Positions 38,419 to 45,182 of a stretch of 64,000 nt of DNA are shown one piece after another. Below the pieces are notes generated by a model. The model was given only the letters and a program-made list of their open reading frames with translations, searched no databases and had not been told where the DNA came from. How positions within the stretch are numbered: the first letter of the stretch is position 1; each line of letters starts with the position of its first letter. Source of the DNA: an uncultured bacterium (lineage in GTDB: Bacteria; Planctomycetota; GCA-002687715); contig CADEGH010000001.1 of NCBI GenBank assembly GCA_902826835.1, positions 124,001 to 188,000 of the forward strand. Direction: 5' to 3'. A program made the translations under genes and the position numbers.

Positions 38419-39056
38419 GACTGCCTCCTCGTGAGCAAGGTTCGGTAGACGACGGTGCGCAGCCCCGCCGATCCACTCCATTGAATCCGAACCATCACCG
38501 GCAGGACCCGATAGTCGTGCTGATGCGGACGATCGTCGATCACACCGTCCCCGTTCAGGTCGCGGGGCATACCGAGGGCGGCATCCACCACGTCCTCGCG
38601 TAGTTCGGCAGGGTCGGTGCCCGAGGGAAATCTCAGGACTCCTGTCGCCACCGAATTCGCGGGATCGGCGGAACCGAGGCCGTACACCAAGAACTCTGGA
38701 CCGGGCGGAATGAGGCCGGACGGATCATCGGCCGTGGTGTCGTTGAACGACCGGAAAACCTCCCCGAAGGAGGTCATCGCCTGGAGCCGCTCCACGAACT
38801 GGCGCGCGGAACTCACGGCGATCGCGGTTTCCCGGTTCACGGCCACCGCCGTGATCGATGCCGTCAGGGCGCCCCCCAAACCGACGGTGGCGACCGCGAA
38901 CAACGCCATCGCCACCGTGGCTTCCAGGACGGACCATCCCCGTTCACGCTCACGGACCCGAGGAGTCACCTCGGCAGGAGCACGACGCGATGCCGGAGCC
39001 CGGAGGCGGAGCCTTCGGGCGTCAGGACATCTCGGGTTCGAAAGGGGGAGGATCAT
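38415..39056 (-). CDS. Minor pilin with one Ca-loop-like motif
   Basis: A 213-aa prepilin. The mature region begins after G40 in RERERG | WSVLEATVAMALFAV, with Glu at mature position 5. The leader from ATG 39056 is long (40 residues, Arg/Pro-rich); a start closer to the cleavage site is possible but has no ATG. A loop DLNGDGVIDD (166-175) matches EF-hand/dockerin-type calcium loops, as in the next gene. It is the first gene of the minus-strand operon and is divergent from cdd. Confidence 0.75.
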   Translation of the reverse strand: MILPLSNPRCPDARRLRLRAPASRRAPAEVTPRVRERERGWSVLEATVAMALFAVATVGLGGALTASITAVAVNRETAIAVSSARQFVERLQAMTSFGEVFRSFNDTTADDPSGLIPPGPEFLVYGLGSADPANSVATGVLRFPSGTDPAELREDVVDAALGMPRDLNGDGVIDDRPHQHDYRVLPVMVRIQWSGSAGLRTVVYRTLLTRRQS

Positions 39057-39139
39057 GCGGATGGCGTCGGCAGAGCCTTTGCCGTCGTCGCTATCGGTCT
39101 CCCCCCATCTCCAGCTCAAGGCGCAACTTTTCCCGGCTG

Positions 39140-39156
39140 AGCCGATACCATTCCAA
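39140..39156 (-). promoter_or_regulatory. Weak sigma-54-like promoter candidate for the minor-pilin operon
   Basis: On the minus strand the sequence TTGGAATG, four bases, then CGGCT puts GG and GC exactly 10 bp apart, as sigma-54 needs. The -24 box is fair, but the -12 box (CGGC for TTGC) is poor. The first pilin start lies about 85 nt downstream. Pilin genes are often sigma-54 dependent, which is the only reason I list it. Confidence 0.2.
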
Positions 39157-39201
39157 GCCGGCATTTACCTCGGCATTCCCGAGCTAGGTAAGCTGCTCCT
39201 C

Positions 39202-39591
39202 ATGGATTCTTCCGACTTAGTCCAAAGCGCCCTGAACGCCCGTACTCAGGCCTACGCGCCCTATTCCCGATTCCAGGTGGGTGCCGCACTCCTCACCAAA
39301 AGCGGCGCCATCGTGCCGGGCGCCAACCTGGAAAACGCGTCCTATGGACTGACCATCTGCGCGGAGCGGGCGGCGGTGGGGAATGCGATCGTGGCCGGGC
39401 ATCGCGACTTTCTGGCGATCGCGGTCGCCAGCGAAACCGGAGTCACACCCTGCGGCGCCTGCCGGCAAGTCCTCCACGAATTTGCCCCGAATCTGACGGT
39501 GTACTGTGCCGACACCCGCGGATCGGTGATCAAGACGAGCTTGGAGCGGCTCCTACCGGATTCGTTCGGGGCGCGTGACCTCGAAGGGTAA
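39202..39591 (+). CDS. cdd: Cytidine deaminase
   Basis: A 129-aa homotetramer-type enzyme converting (deoxy)cytidine to (deoxy)uridine. The zinc and proton-shuttle motif is CAERAAVGNAI and the second zinc motif is PCGACRQVLHEF. The substrate loop PYSRFQVGAAL is also present. It is convergent with the uridine phosphorylase gene with 30 bp between, and its product is that enzyme's substrate. It is divergent from the minor-pilin operon. Confidence 0.96.
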   Translation: MDSSDLVQSALNARTQAYAPYSRFQVGAALLTKSGAIVPGANLENASYGLTICAERAAVGNAIVAGHRDFLAIAVASETGVTPCGACRQVLHEFAPNLTVYCADTRGSVIKTSLERLLPDSFGARDLEG

Positions 39592-39621
39592 ACACTCTCC
39601 GTCCGCGCAGGCGCCCGCACG

Positions 39622-40449
39622 TCAGGGCTTGGGCCATCGCCAAGCGGAGCGCGGCGCCGTGCCTTCATGAGCGTCGAGATAGTCGAACGCGCGCAGCCCG
39701 ACCTCGATCGTCTGATCCTCGGCGAGTCTCTTTTCCTCGGATCCGAGGAATTGGTCCTTCGGGCGGTTGGCCAACACCGCGCACACCGCACCGGCGCGAA
39801 CGCCCGCGAGCATCGCCAGGGTGAATAGAGTACTCGCCTCCATTTCGAGATTCAGGACACCCTGGAGCTGGAGTCGGTCGAGCAACCCCGGGTCGCGGGG
39901 GTGAAGCCGGTCGCTCGAGCGCCCCTGCCAGCCGTAGAATCCCGCCGCGGTGGCGGTAAGCCCGACCCGATGGGCGATCCGCAGTTCTTCGGCGGCCGAG
40001 GCCAAAGCCATCACCACTTCGTGGTGGGCGATCGCGGGAAAGCCCGGCTCGACGAAACCGAGTGAGGTGGATTCGAGCCGGACGGCCCCGGTGCTCACGA
40101 TCAGCGATCCCAATTCAGCGTCCGGCTGCAACCCTCCGGACGTGCCTATGCGAACCAAGACCGGATTGTCGACACAACGCAAGAGTTCGACCACCGCGAT
40201 TTCGGTGTTGTCGCAGCCCATCCCAGTCGCCATGACGCTGACACGTTTGTCGTGGTAAATACCAGTGTGAGTCACGTACTCGCGGTGACGCGCGGTGATC
40301 TCCACGCTTGAGAATTGGGCCGCGACCCGATCCGCCCGCGCCGGATCTCCGCAGAGGAGAATCCGCGGCGCCACTTCGCCCGGAGCCAACCCGATATGGT
40401 ACTGCCGCCCGCCGTGGGCCTCGGGGCGATTCGCCGAAGATGCCGTCAT
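39622..40449 (-). CDS. udp: Uridine phosphorylase (PNP_UDP_1 family)
   Basis: A 275-aa phosphorylase splitting (deoxy)uridine, possibly thymidine, into base and (deoxy)ribose 1-phosphate. Motifs are [20 protein letters not shown] (phosphate loop), [10 protein letters not shown], and [13 protein letters not shown], which binds the ribose. Its ATG overlaps the deoC stop (ATGA), so it is the last gene of the BMC operon. Unlike DeoC and the RpiB-like protein it has no obvious N-terminal targeting helix, so it probably works in the cytosol and feeds the compartment. Confidence 0.92.
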   Translation of the reverse strand: MTASSANRPEAHGGRQYHIGLAPGEVAPRILLCGDPARADRVAAQFSSVEITARHREYVTHTGIYHDKRVSVMATGMGCDNTEIAVVELLRCVDNPVLVRIGTSGGLQPDAELGSLIVSTGAVRLESTSLGFVEPGFPAIAHHEVVMALASAAEELRIAHRVGLTATAAGFYGWQGRSSDRLHPRDPGLLDRLQLQGVLNLEMEASTLFTLAMLAGVRAGAVCAVLANRPKDQFLGSEEKRLAEDQTIEVGLRAFDYLDAHEGTAPRSAWRWPKP

Positions 40450-41306
40450 GCCTGCGACTCCTTGACGATCTTCACCCCCGCACTGGCCCCAATGCGCGTC
40501 GCTCCCGCCTTGACCATTTCTTCGAGGGTGCGGAGGTCCTTGACCCCTCCGGAGGCTTTGACGCCGAGACTCGGGCCCACTTCAGCGCGCATGAGCACGA
40601 TATCCTGGACCGTGGCCCCGCCGGTGCTGAACCCAGTGGAGGTCTTGACGTAGTCGGCGCCCGCTTTGACTGCCAAGCGGCAGGCCCGTTTCTTTTCCTC
40701 GTCGGTGAGTAGGCAGGTTTCAAGAATGACCTTCACGAGGCTTCCCGCTCGCCTTGCGTCGACCACGGCGGCGATGTCTTCGAGCACTCGGTCGTCCTGC
40801 CCCGACTTGAGAAGCCCCACCGCCAAGACCATGTCCAATTCGGTCGCGCCTTCTTCCTGGGCGATGCGAGCTTCGGTGTGTTTGGTCGCCGGCCGGTTGG
40901 CGCCGAGTGGGAACCCGATCACGGTGCAAGTCTTGACCGGAGTTCCGCCCAGGCGTTGCGCGCAGCGGGCGACCCAAGCGGGATTCACGCACACGGACGC
41001 GAAACCGTGTTCGGCGGCCTCGGCCACGAGCCGGTCGATTTCGGGGGCCGTCGCGTCCGCTTTGAGCAAGGTGTGATCGATCAGACCGGCGGTTCCCTTG
41101 GGCGTCTTGCCTAGGCCGGGAGCCCCACTCAGCCGGGCCACTCCGGCGCCGAGGAAATCGTCCAGCTTGAAGGCGCACCGCCTCGCACAGGTGCCCGTGC
41201 AATCGGAGCAAACCTGATCGCGTTCGAGGCGAACCGGTTTTTTCAGCCGAGCCTCGAGTTCATCGGTGATGGACTTGACGAGTCGATCGATCTCCGCCGC
41301 TTCCAT
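40446..41306 (-). CDS. deoC: Deoxyribose-phosphate aldolase with BMC-targeting-like N-terminus and a four-cysteine cluster
   Basis: A 286-aa class I aldolase cleaving 2-deoxyribose 5-phosphate to acetaldehyde and glyceraldehyde 3-phosphate. The core (about 72-286) has catalytic Lys221 in YVKTSTGF, Lys250 in [10 protein letters not shown] and Asp158 in ELDMVLAVG. It is about 60 residues longer than ordinary DeoC: residues 3-23 form an amphipathic helix ([19 protein letters not shown]) like an encapsulation peptide, then C33, C36, C40 and C44 form a CxxCxxxCxxxC cluster. It sits 2 bp downstream of a shell gene and overlaps udp. Encapsulation would confine acetaldehyde. The Cys cluster could bind Zn or Fe-S; that is inference. 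Confidence 0.93.
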   Translation of the reverse strand: MEAAEIDRLVKSITDELEARLKKPVRLERDQVCSDCTGTCARRCAFKLDDFLGAGVARLSGAPGLGKTPKGTAGLIDHTLLKADATAPEIDRLVAEAAEHGFASVCVNPAWVARCAQRLGGTPVKTCTVIGFPLGANRPATKHTEARIAQEEGATELDMVLAVGLLKSGQDDRVLEDIAAVVDARRAGSLVKVILETCLLTDEEKKRACRLAVKAGADYVKTSTGFSTGGATVQDIVLMRAEVGPSLGVKASGGVKDLRTLEEMVKAGATRIGASAGVKIVKESQA

Positions 41307-41308
41307 GC

Positions 41309-41584
41309 TCAGCTCCTCGCGATCTCGATCCGATCGATGACGCCGATGATCACGGCCTGGACCGCAATTCGCTCGTTCGAGAGGACCATCCGGGCCGACC
41401 CACCCTCTTTGAACACGAGGACCAAGTCCCCGACTCCCGCGTCAACGCGATCGATGGCGATCAGCGGAACGCCCTGTTCGTTCTGGTCGAGATCGACCGC
41501 CCGAATCGCGAGCAACCGGTGGCCGTCCAGTTCCGGATCTTTGATCGTGGCATGAACGGGCGCCACCACTCTGGCCACGATCAT
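41309..41584 (-). CDS. BMC pentamer shell protein (EutN/CcmL family), copy 1
   Basis: A 91-aa BMC-P protein that would cap the vertices of a microcompartment shell. The family pattern is clear: [20 protein letters not shown], then [20 protein letters not shown], and a C-terminal [15 protein letters not shown]. The usual VGAG is here VDAG. Its ATG overlaps the preceding shell gene's stop (ATGA) and deoC begins 2 bp after its stop, so the shell and enzyme are expressed together. Confidence 0.92.
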   Translation of the reverse strand: MIVARVVAPVHATIKDPELDGHRLLAIRAVDLDQNEQGVPLIAIDRVDAGVGDLVLVFKEGGSARMVLSNERIAVQAVIIGVIDRIEIARS

Positions 41585-41877
41585 GCGCGCTCTCCTCGAG
41601 ACAACGGCCAGCGGTCGAGAATCCCGACCACGCTGGCATCGATACCGATCGTGGCGTACTCGGGATGGCGCGTCCGCCAGGGAATGGTGGCCTCGTAGGA
41701 AGTGATCAGGAGCACCAGATCCCCCACGCCCGCTCCCACGATGTCGAGCGCCGCCAACGGATCACCGGTGGTTCTTCCCTGATCGTCCACGATCTGGACC
41801 ATCAAGAGCTTGCCACCCTCGAGCGGCGGGTGCTTGACCGTCGCCCAAACGCTGCCTACGACCCGCGCGAAATTCAT
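41581..41877 (-). CDS. BMC pentamer shell protein (EutN/CcmL family), copy 2
   Basis: A 98-aa BMC-P protein: [44 protein letters not shown], and a C-terminal SVVGILDRWPL. Between the VGAG loop and the last strand it has an unusual stretch, ITSYEATIPWRTRHPEYATI, longer and more polar than in the other two copies, so the pentamer pore or rim should differ. It overlaps both neighbours by 4 bp (ATGA). Confidence 0.92.
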   Translation of the reverse strand: MNFARVVGSVWATVKHPPLEGGKLLMVQIVDDQGRTTGDPLAALDIVGAGVGDLVLLITSYEATIPWRTRHPEYATIGIDASVVGILDRWPLSRGERA

Positions 41878-42665
41878 GCCGGCACCTCGTCGATCTTGGC
41901 GACGCGCCGGGCGTGGCGACCACCGCCGAAGACGGTGGTGAGGAAGACCATGACCAACGCCCGGGCTGCCAAGCTGCCCAGCATTTTGCCTCCGAGACAG
42001 AGCACATTGGCGTCGTTGTGCTCCCTCGCATTCACGACCTCGAGGATTCCCGCCCCGAGCGCCGCACGCACGCCCAAATGGCGATTGGCAGCCATGCACG
42101 AGCCGATGCCCATGCCGTCGATCACGATGCCCCGGTGGACCTCCCCCCTTGCCACGAGGCCTGCCACCTTGTGCGCAAAGTCGGGATAGTCGACGGCCGA
42201 GTCCGAGAACGTGCCGACGTCGAGGACCCGGTATCCCGCCTCCTCCTCCAGAAACTTCTTGAGCTCGGCCTTGAGCGGGAAGCCACCGTGGTCGGCTCCC
42301 ATGGCGATTGTCACCACGCGCGGCGAGTCAGGGGTCGCCGCGGGCGCAGGATCCGTCCGGATTGGCGCACTCCGCTTCGGCGCCACATGGAAATCTGGCT
42401 TTGCGGACGCCGCTTCCGTCGAGAATTCCGTGAACTGGATGCGGTAGCGATCCGCCGTCTCGCGAGCGAGGGGCGTGATGATCGTGCGCCCGACGAGTGA
42501 AATCGACACTTCGCCGCGAGCCCGCGCCGCCAGAACTTCCTTTTCGGTGATGAGGGGCGGCCCGGTGGCGGCGCGCGCCGTTGCCGGCCTTTCACCCACC
42601 GAGGCTTGGGTCAAGCGAGCCAGAAGCGTCTCGCGGACCAGCGACTCGAGTTCAAGTCGATTCAC
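41874..42665 (-). CDS. RpiB/LacAB-family isomerase-like protein with BMC-associated N-terminal extension
   Basis: A 263-aa protein. Residues 1-20 (MNRLELESLVRETLLARLTQ) form an amphipathic helix like an encapsulation peptide. A second segment (about 38-75, LITEKEVLAARARG then RTIITPLARETADRYRI) recalls linkers in other BMC enzymes. The RpiB-like domain (about 117-263) has MGADHGGFPLK, DYPDFAHKVA, REHNDANVLCLGG and the GGRH end. The catalytic Cys of RpiB (in CGTG) is replaced by Asp183 in IDGMGIGSCMAANR; a different Cys lies at 190. Ribose-5-phosphate isomerase activity is therefore uncertain. It overlaps the next shell gene by 4 bp. Confidence 0.88.
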   Translation of the reverse strand: MNRLELESLVRETLLARLTQASVGERPATARAATGPPLITEKEVLAARARGEVSISLVGRTIITPLARETADRYRIQFTEFSTEAASAKPDFHVAPKRSAPIRTDPAPAATPDSPRVVTIAMGADHGGFPLKAELKKFLEEEAGYRVLDVGTFSDSAVDYPDFAHKVAGLVARGEVHRGIVIDGMGIGSCMAANRHLGVRAALGAGILEVVNAREHNDANVLCLGGKMLGSLAARALVMVFLTTVFGGGRHARRVAKIDEVPA

Positions 42666-42677
42666 GAGAGTCGCCCG

Positions 42678-42995
42678 TCATCGTGCCAGATCTTTCACCT
42701 CGACCTGATCGAGGGCTGCCCAATCACGTTTTTGGACCTCGAGGTCATCGACGATGGCCATGATCACCGCGTCCACGGGGCGATTTTTCGTGACTTCGGT
42801 CTGGCGACCACTCGACCCCTGGGCGACCAGGACCAACTCACCGACCCCCGCACCCACCGCATCGACCGCCACAACCCACTGATCGGTGAGGGTCCCGTCC
42901 GGTTTGGCCGCGCGAACCACCATGAATCGCAGGTTGTCCACCAGGGGGTCGTGGCGCGTCGCCCACACTGTCCCCACCACGCGTCCGAGCAGCAT
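42678..42995 (-). CDS. BMC pentamer shell protein (EutN/CcmL family), copy 3
   Basis: A 105-aa BMC-P protein, first gene of the operon: [40 protein letters not shown], and [16 protein letters not shown], the most canonical of the three copies. It has a short charged C-terminal tail ([16 protein letters not shown]) that could contact cargo or another shell protein. The RpiB-like gene follows after 12 bp. The 86-bp region before its start is shared with a divergent membrane-protein gene. Confidence 0.94.
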   Translation of the reverse strand: MLLGRVVGTVWATRHDPLVDNLRFMVVRAAKPDGTLTDQWVVAVDAVGAGVGELVLVAQGSSGRQTEVTKNRPVDAVIMAIVDDLEVQKRDWAALDQVEVKDLAR

Positions 42996-43029
42996 GCGTC
43001 GTTTCTCCCGGTGTCTCGGCAGGACGACC

Positions 43030-43067
43030 AGGACCCGAAGTCCTTGAGCCTGCGAAGCCTTCAGGCT
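43030..43067. promoter_or_regulatory. Two adjacent inverted repeats in the BMC operon's upstream region
   Basis: In the 86-bp divergent spacer lie AGGAC-N5-GTCCT (43030-43044) and AGCCTG-N9-CAGGCT (43047-43067). They are 35-50 bp upstream of the first shell gene and 15-50 bp upstream of the divergent gene. They could be operator half-sites or leader hairpins. No regulator gene lies next to the operon. Confidence 0.3.
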
Positions 43068-43081
43068 ACAGAACAGGCACC

Positions 43082-43990
43082 ATGGTTCAAGGGTCGCCGC
43101 TCTCGCGCCGAAAAAGTCTCCTCCCCACGCTGGCGCACGCCCTCGGGGTTGCTCAGTTGCTCGGATGGCTGGGCTGGATATTGGTGGTCCGGGCCGGGCA
43201 GGCCTCGTTGGGCCTGCGACTCATCCAGGAGCAAGCGACTCTCCGCTGGCTCTCGGAGCTCGGCGTCCGGGGGGCCAGATTTGTGCCCGCATGCCTCGCC
43301 GTTTCCGGAACCCTGGTCGGGTTGGTCCTTCTGGTCGCGCCAGCGCGAAAATCGACCCTGCGAGCCTTGGGCGCCCTCCTCACGGTCGTCGCCGCCGGTG
43401 GATTCTTGACCGAGCGGGGAATTCTGCGGGAGCTTCCGTACGAAGACAGCGCCGTCGCCTTGGGCCTGGCCCTGGCCGCGCTATTCGTCGCGACGCACTG
43501 GAGTCAACGAATCTTGCTCGCCGCCGGCAGCCTCGCGGTCGCCTGGCAAGCGGCGGCCCAAGGACCGACGCTTTCCGGCTGGGTCACCCTCCTCGATCCC
43601 TGGGTGGAGGCCGGGCTCCTGAGCGCCGCGGCCGTACCGAGACTAGGAAGCTGGCGAACCGGAGGGTGGGCCTTGATCGTGGCGGGCATCGTTGCCGCGA
43701 TCTGCCTTGGCTATCCCGCCGCCACTCGCCACATCCTCGTCCACCTCTCCGGTCTCGGGCAGGCGGGGCTTCCCTGGCCGCTCGCGGCTTTTCTGTTGGG
43801 AGGTGCGATAGGCGGGATCATCGCGAGTGCCCGCGATCGGGGTTGGACCTCGACCCTGCAAGCCGCCGTGATCATTACCACCGCCCGCAACCCCGATTAC
43901 CCCGCGCACTCGCTCCTGATTTGGGCCGCCACCCTGTTCGCGGCCTCGGGGATGCCGAGGAAGCGATCACGCGTCCGAAGTCGGCTCTGA
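43082..43990 (+). CDS. Multi-pass membrane protein of unknown function
   Basis: A 302-aa protein, very hydrophobic, with about 8-9 membrane segments, Gly/Ala/Leu-rich, and a short basic tail ([10 protein letters not shown]). I see no transporter or enzyme motif. It is divergent from the BMC operon with only 86 bp between them, which could mean a shared control region. Its last 24 bp overlap the end of the convergent bifunctional-nuclease gene. CAGG lies just before the ATG. Confidence 0.6.
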   Translation: MVQGSPLSRRKSLLPTLAHALGVAQLLGWLGWILVVRAGQASLGLRLIQEQATLRWLSELGVRGARFVPACLAVSGTLVGLVLLVAPARKSTLRALGALLTVVAAGGFLTERGILRELPYEDSAVALGLALAALFVATHWSQRILLAAGSLAVAWQAAAQGPTLSGWVTLLDPWVEAGLLSAAAVPRLGSWRTGGWALIVAGIVAAICLGYPAATRHILVHLSGLGQAGLPWPLAAFLLGGAIGGIIASARDRGWTSTLQAAVIITTARNPDYPAHSLLIWAATLFAASGMPRKRSRVRSRL

Positions 43991-44455
43991 CTCTTCGCTC
44001 CCGGAAAAATCTTGATCGATTCGTTCGAGGGCCACGCTCACGTCTTCGACTTGCTCGAGGACGCGCCTGGTCACGAAGAGTGGGCAGCCAGTTTTTTGCG
44101 CGATGACCAGCGAGTCCGAAGCTCGAACATCCAGCCGAACCTTGGGCCGACTATCCGGGACTCGCTGCTGGAGAATGAGCGTCGCACAGAAGACGTCACG
44201 AACGAGCGACGAGATCACGACGCCCTCGACCTCGATGTCGAATCCGGTCAGGAGATAACCGATGAGATCGTGGGTGAGAGGCCGCTCGCTCTTCTCCTGC
44301 CGCAACTCGCGCAGGAGCGCCGCGGACTCGTAGAGGCCGACGAGAATCATGAATCGTTTGGTCTCGGCCGTGAGTACGACCGCCGCCATGTCGCGTAGGG
44401 GTAAGACCCGCTCGATGCGCGCCGCGATCAGTTCCAATCCGGGATCCATGGCCAT
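43967..44455 (-). CDS. Bifunctional-nuclease-domain (BFN/DUF151) protein
   Basis: A 162-aa protein. The BFN core is recognisable: VVLTAETKRFMILVGLYESA, PLTHDLIGYLLTGFDIEVEG, and LDVRASDSLVIAQKTGCPLF. The C-terminus is acidic. Family members in plants and Thermotoga are described as nucleases or nucleotide-binding proteins; many bacterial copies are uncharacterised. TTG 44464, ATG 44455 and ATG 44449 are possible starts; AGGA favours 44455. It follows the transpeptidase-like gene on the same strand. Confidence 0.87.
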   Translation of the reverse strand: MAMDPGLELIAARIERVLPLRDMAAVVLTAETKRFMILVGLYESAALLRELRQEKSERPLTHDLIGYLLTGFDIEVEGVVISSLVRDVFCATLILQQRVPDSRPKVRLDVRASDSLVIAQKTGCPLFVTRRVLEQVEDVSVALERIDQDFSGSEESEPTSDA

Positions 44456-44488
44456 GGGCGGCAATCCTGACCGCTCGGCCGCTCGGGG

Positions 44489-45124
44489 TCAATACGGGCC
44501 GTCGATGATGCGCACCGGAGTCCCCACCTGCACGTACTCGTAAAGCTCGTTGATGTCGCGGTTGCTGAGCGCGACATTGCCCTCCGTGAATCGCCGACCT
44601 CGGAAGAACAGGAAATTTCCTTGAATTCCCAACGGCAGCGCCAGCTTGGCGGCCCGCCTGGGGACCCGTCCATCCCGAAGATCGGCCTCCACGGAATCGG
44701 CCTCCGCATCCGAAAGCAACTCCGCGTCGCGCAACCTCTCCAACGATTCCGAATTGGGAAAATCGAGGACCAAGAATCGCGATCCCAAACTCCACACACT
44801 CGTCCGATACTGCTTCGCGATCACCGTGAACTCCCCGATGGGAGTGCCAAATTCGTGTTGCGACATCCGTCCCGGCAGACCCGCGCTGTATCCGATGTCG
44901 TAACGAGTGACCAGTTTGTCCCCTTCGAAAAGCGAGAGAGACATCCTCGAGAGGTGGATCTCGATGCGGGGATCTTTGAGCGGCAAGGCCAGTCCGAGCA
45001 CCTGCGCTTTTTCGCGCAAATGGTCGGCGCCCCACTCGCGGAGGAATATCCCGAAATATCCCACATAGCCTAGGCCACCAACCCAGGCCGCTACCCAAAA
45101 AAATCTGCGAAGCCGCGCAAACAT
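44489..45124 (-). CDS. L,D-transpeptidase-like (YkuD-fold) protein lacking catalytic His and Cys, probable pseudoenzyme
   Basis: A 211-aa membrane-anchored protein (helix at about 9-28). The YkuD fold is indicated by FGTPIGEFTVIAK, LALPLGIQGN and TEGNVALSNRDINELYEYV, then VQVGTPVRI. In active enzymes the second and third segments read roughly IHG and EGCIALSN. Here the His is Gln168 (CAA) and the nucleophile Cys is Asn183 (AAT). The rest of the fold signature is well kept and the frame is intact, which argues for a retained non-catalytic role such as peptidoglycan binding rather than decay. It lies 58 bp downstream of the cysteine desulfurase gene. Confidence 0.82.
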   Translation of the reverse strand: MFARLRRFFWVAAWVGGLGYVGYFGIFLREWGADHLREKAQVLGLALPLKDPRIEIHLSRMSLSLFEGDKLVTRYDIGYSAGLPGRMSQHEFGTPIGEFTVIAKQYRTSVWSLGSRFLVLDFPNSESLERLRDAELLSDAEADSVEADLRDGRVPRRAAKLALPLGIQGNFLFFRGRRFTEGNVALSNRDINELYEYVQVGTPVRIIDGPY

Positions 45125-45182
45125 CCGGCAGAGATCCCCCCGCTCGTTATCGCCGAGCGTCGGTTGATCTCTTGAGCGAATC

